Shown: positions 20,830-22,124 of the stretch, piece after piece
How the letters are laid out: the number at the start of each line of letters is the position of its first letter
Numbering within the stretch: the first letter of the stretch is position 1
Source of the DNA: Bacillota bacterium
Lineage (GTDB): Bacteria > Bacillota > UBA4882 > UBA8346
Reading direction: 5' to 3'
Assembly (NCBI GenBank): GCA_023435225.1
Contig: JAEYRX010000019.1
Coordinates: 1 to 22,124, forward strand
Length of the DNA: 22,124 nt
Notes under the pieces: model-generated
What the model saw: only the letters and a program-made list of their open reading frames with translations
The model's database searches: none
Told to the model about the DNA's origin: nothing
Program-made: the position numbers and the translations under genes

Positions 20830-21870
20830 TTGAATATTCAAAAAGAGTCATTCGGAAAGACCGAAAACGGTCAAGAGGTCTATTTATTCACTTTGCAAAA
20901 TGACCGGAATATGGTTATGAAAGTTATTACTTACGGCGGTATTATTACCTCATTATTGGCGCCGGATAAAAACGGCAAGCTTGATGATGTGGTGCTTGGG
21001 TTTAATACTCTAAAGGAATACGAAGCTAAACATCCTTATTTTGGGGCTATTATCGGCCGGTTCGGCAACCGGATTGCCAAAGGGAAGTTTACTTTAAACG
21101 GGAAAGAATATAAGTTTGCCGTTAATGACGGCGAAAATCACCTACATGGCGGCTTAGTCGGCTTTGACAAAGTCGTTTGGGAGGCAACTGAAATCCGCAA
21201 TGACAAAGAAGTCGGGGTAAAACTGACTTATCTCTCCAAGGACAACGAAGAAGGCTATCCGGGCAACTTAAACGTTACTGTAAAATATCTGATAAATAAT
21301 GAAAATGATCTTATAATGCAATATGAAGCAACTACTGATAAAACCACTGTTTTAAACCTGACCCAGCACAGTTATTTTAATCTAAGCGGTGAAGGATCAG
21401 GTCTAATATTGGAAAATGAAATGATGATCAATGCTGATAATTATACCGCTGTTGCTGCAGGTTCAATACCCACCGGCGCAATAGAAACCGTAAAGGGGTC
21501 TCCTTTGGATTTTACTACTCCAATGAAGCTTGGAGCCAGGATTAAAGAGCTGGAAATCGGCTATGACCATAATTATGTTTTAAATAAAAATAACAATGAA
21601 TTATCATTGGCAGCTAAAGTCTTTGACCCACAGAGCGGCCGGAAGATGGAAGTATGGACCACTGAACCGGGAATGCAGCTTTACACCAGTAATTATCTGG
21701 ATGGCTCGTTAAAAGGCAAGTCCGGAAAATTTTATCCGAAGCATGGGGCCTTCTGTCTGGAAACCCAACATTATCCGGATTCCCCGAATCATCCGAACTT
21801 CCCCGCCACCGTATTAAACCCGGGGGAGACTTATAGACAAGAGACGATTTATAAATTTCGAATTGACTAG
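20830..21870 (+). CDS. galM: Aldose 1-epimerase (galactose mutarotase)
   Basis: A 346-residue enzyme that interconverts alpha and beta anomers of galactose and other aldoses ahead of kinase action (Leloir pathway). Family marks are complete: GRFGNRIAKGKF near 77-88, the NHLHGG motif with His104, TQHSYFNLSG with catalytic His180, YDHNYVL, and catalytic base Glu311 in CLETQHYPDSPNHPNFP. Normal length, cytosolic, no signal peptide. The start is TTG 20830 with AAGGGGG 8-12 bases upstream; a TATAAT lies at 20795-20800 but without a well-spaced -35. It is unrelated to the pilus genes and is a single gene here, with its own terminator. Confidence 0.95.
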   Translation: MNIQKESFGKTENGQEVYLFTLQNDRNMVMKVITYGGIITSLLAPDKNGKLDDVVLGFNTLKEYEAKHPYFGAIIGRFGNRIAKGKFTLNGKEYKFAVNDGENHLHGGLVGFDKVVWEATEIRNDKEVGVKLTYLSKDNEEGYPGNLNVTVKYLINNENDLIMQYEATTDKTTVLNLTQHSYFNLSGEGSGLILENEMMINADNYTAVAAGSIPTGAIETVKGSPLDFTTPMKLGARIKELEIGYDHNYVLNKNNNELSLAAKVFDPQSGRKMEVWTTEPGMQLYTSNYLDGSLKGKSGKFYPKHGAFCLETQHYPDSPNHPNFPATVLNPGETYRQETIYKFRID

Positions 21871-21885
21871 GAATAAACAATCACC

Positions 21886-21946
21886 AAAAAATTAAAATCA
21901 AAGGGGGTACTTTGTTTAATTCTTTAAAGTGCCCTCTTTAATTTTG
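21886..21946 (+). terminator. Probable terminator after galM
   Basis: AAAGGGGGTACTTT (21900-21913) pairs with AAAGTGCCCTCTTT (21926-21939) apart from two mismatches, and the stem extends through AT-rich flanks into AATTTTG. It starts 16-30 bases after the stop of the mutarotase gene. Confidence 0.65.
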
Positions 21947-22000
21947 TAAAGAAATCAATTATTAATCTATGGATTGACTCTTGTTAAAGTTATAAAGAAC

Positions 22001-22124
22001 TGGTCTTCCCCCGGTTAATTAGACACAAAATTAAGCGCATAATCTTTGATTTTCATAAAATTCCGGGCTCATACTATCGATTGCAGAATGACGCCGCTTT
22101 CGATTATAATAAATCTCAATATAT
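22001..22124 (-). mobile_element. End of an IS3-family insertion sequence, cut by the window edge
   Basis: The block 22001-22025 starts TGGTCTTCCCC and ends AATTAGACA, the TG...CA form and composition of IS3-family terminal repeats. The transposase C-terminus lies just inside it (next entry). The other end is beyond the window. Confidence 0.75.
22031..22124 (-). CDS. IS3-family transposase (OrfB), C-terminal 30 residues
   Basis: From the window edge inward on the minus strand the frame reads YIEIYYNRKRRHSAIDSMSP, then EFYENQRLCA and a stop at 22031. The sequence ENNRKRRHS-x-x-x-x-x-SP-like, here YYNRKRRHSAIDSMSPEFYE, is the well known C-terminal signature of the rve integrase domain of IS3-family OrfB. 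The gene is partial only because the window ends; whether the element is intact cannot be told. Confidence 0.85.
   Translation of the reverse strand, partial: YIEIYYNRKRRHSAIDSMSPEFYENQRLCA

Overview
The window looks like a chromosomal segment of a Bacillota-related bacterium of low to middle GC. The grounds are strong AGGAGG-type ribosome binding sites, frequent TTG starts (collagen-like gene, tadG, tadC, galM), a Gly-Ala-Thr-Gly collagen-like surface protein and the Firmicutes-style layout of the Tad locus (receiver-ATPase CpaE, DUF192 gene at the end). A secretin gene is present, so a lineage with an outer membrane is possible. No 16S or other phylogenetic marker is here, so this placement is inference.

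Left part (1 to about 5.3 kb) is a wreckage and accessory zone. It holds an exact array of nineteen 21-bp repeats (651-1049) downstream of a small helical protein of unknown function (1113-1592, minus), an IS110 left end with a broken transposase, a truncated four-helix-bundle gene, a tRNA-Arg(UCG) next to scrambled partial copies of itself, a short secreted protein fragment, and a collagen-like protein with a 117-bp internal tandem repeat. The array plus its neighbouring gene is the best candidate for an undescribed system.

Middle part (5.1 to 9.9 kb) carries two small hypothetical genes, an aspartate aminotransferase of the Ic type, a NarL-type response regulator and the Flp pilin. The gaps are full of small non-autonomous elements: three 98-bp copies with 4-bp YTAR target duplications, two copies of a second element with TTRAGGGA-type ends, one 276-bp element with ends like IS1182 relatives, and three copies of an approximately 80-90 bp repeat centred on a TTCACATCC hairpin.

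Right part (9.3 to 19.3 kb) is a complete Tad/Flp type IVc pilus locus, all on the plus strand: flp, cpaA/tadV (prepilin peptidase), tadE, tadG-like, cpaB, cpaC (secretin), cpaE (receiver plus ParA-like ATPase), cpaF (motor ATPase), tadB, tadC, then a DUF192 gene and a GAF histidine kinase. The kinase and the upstream response regulator bracket the pilus genes and probably form a two-component pair that controls them. A galactose mutarotase gene follows, and the window ends inside an IS3-family element whose transposase C-terminus is readable on the minus strand.
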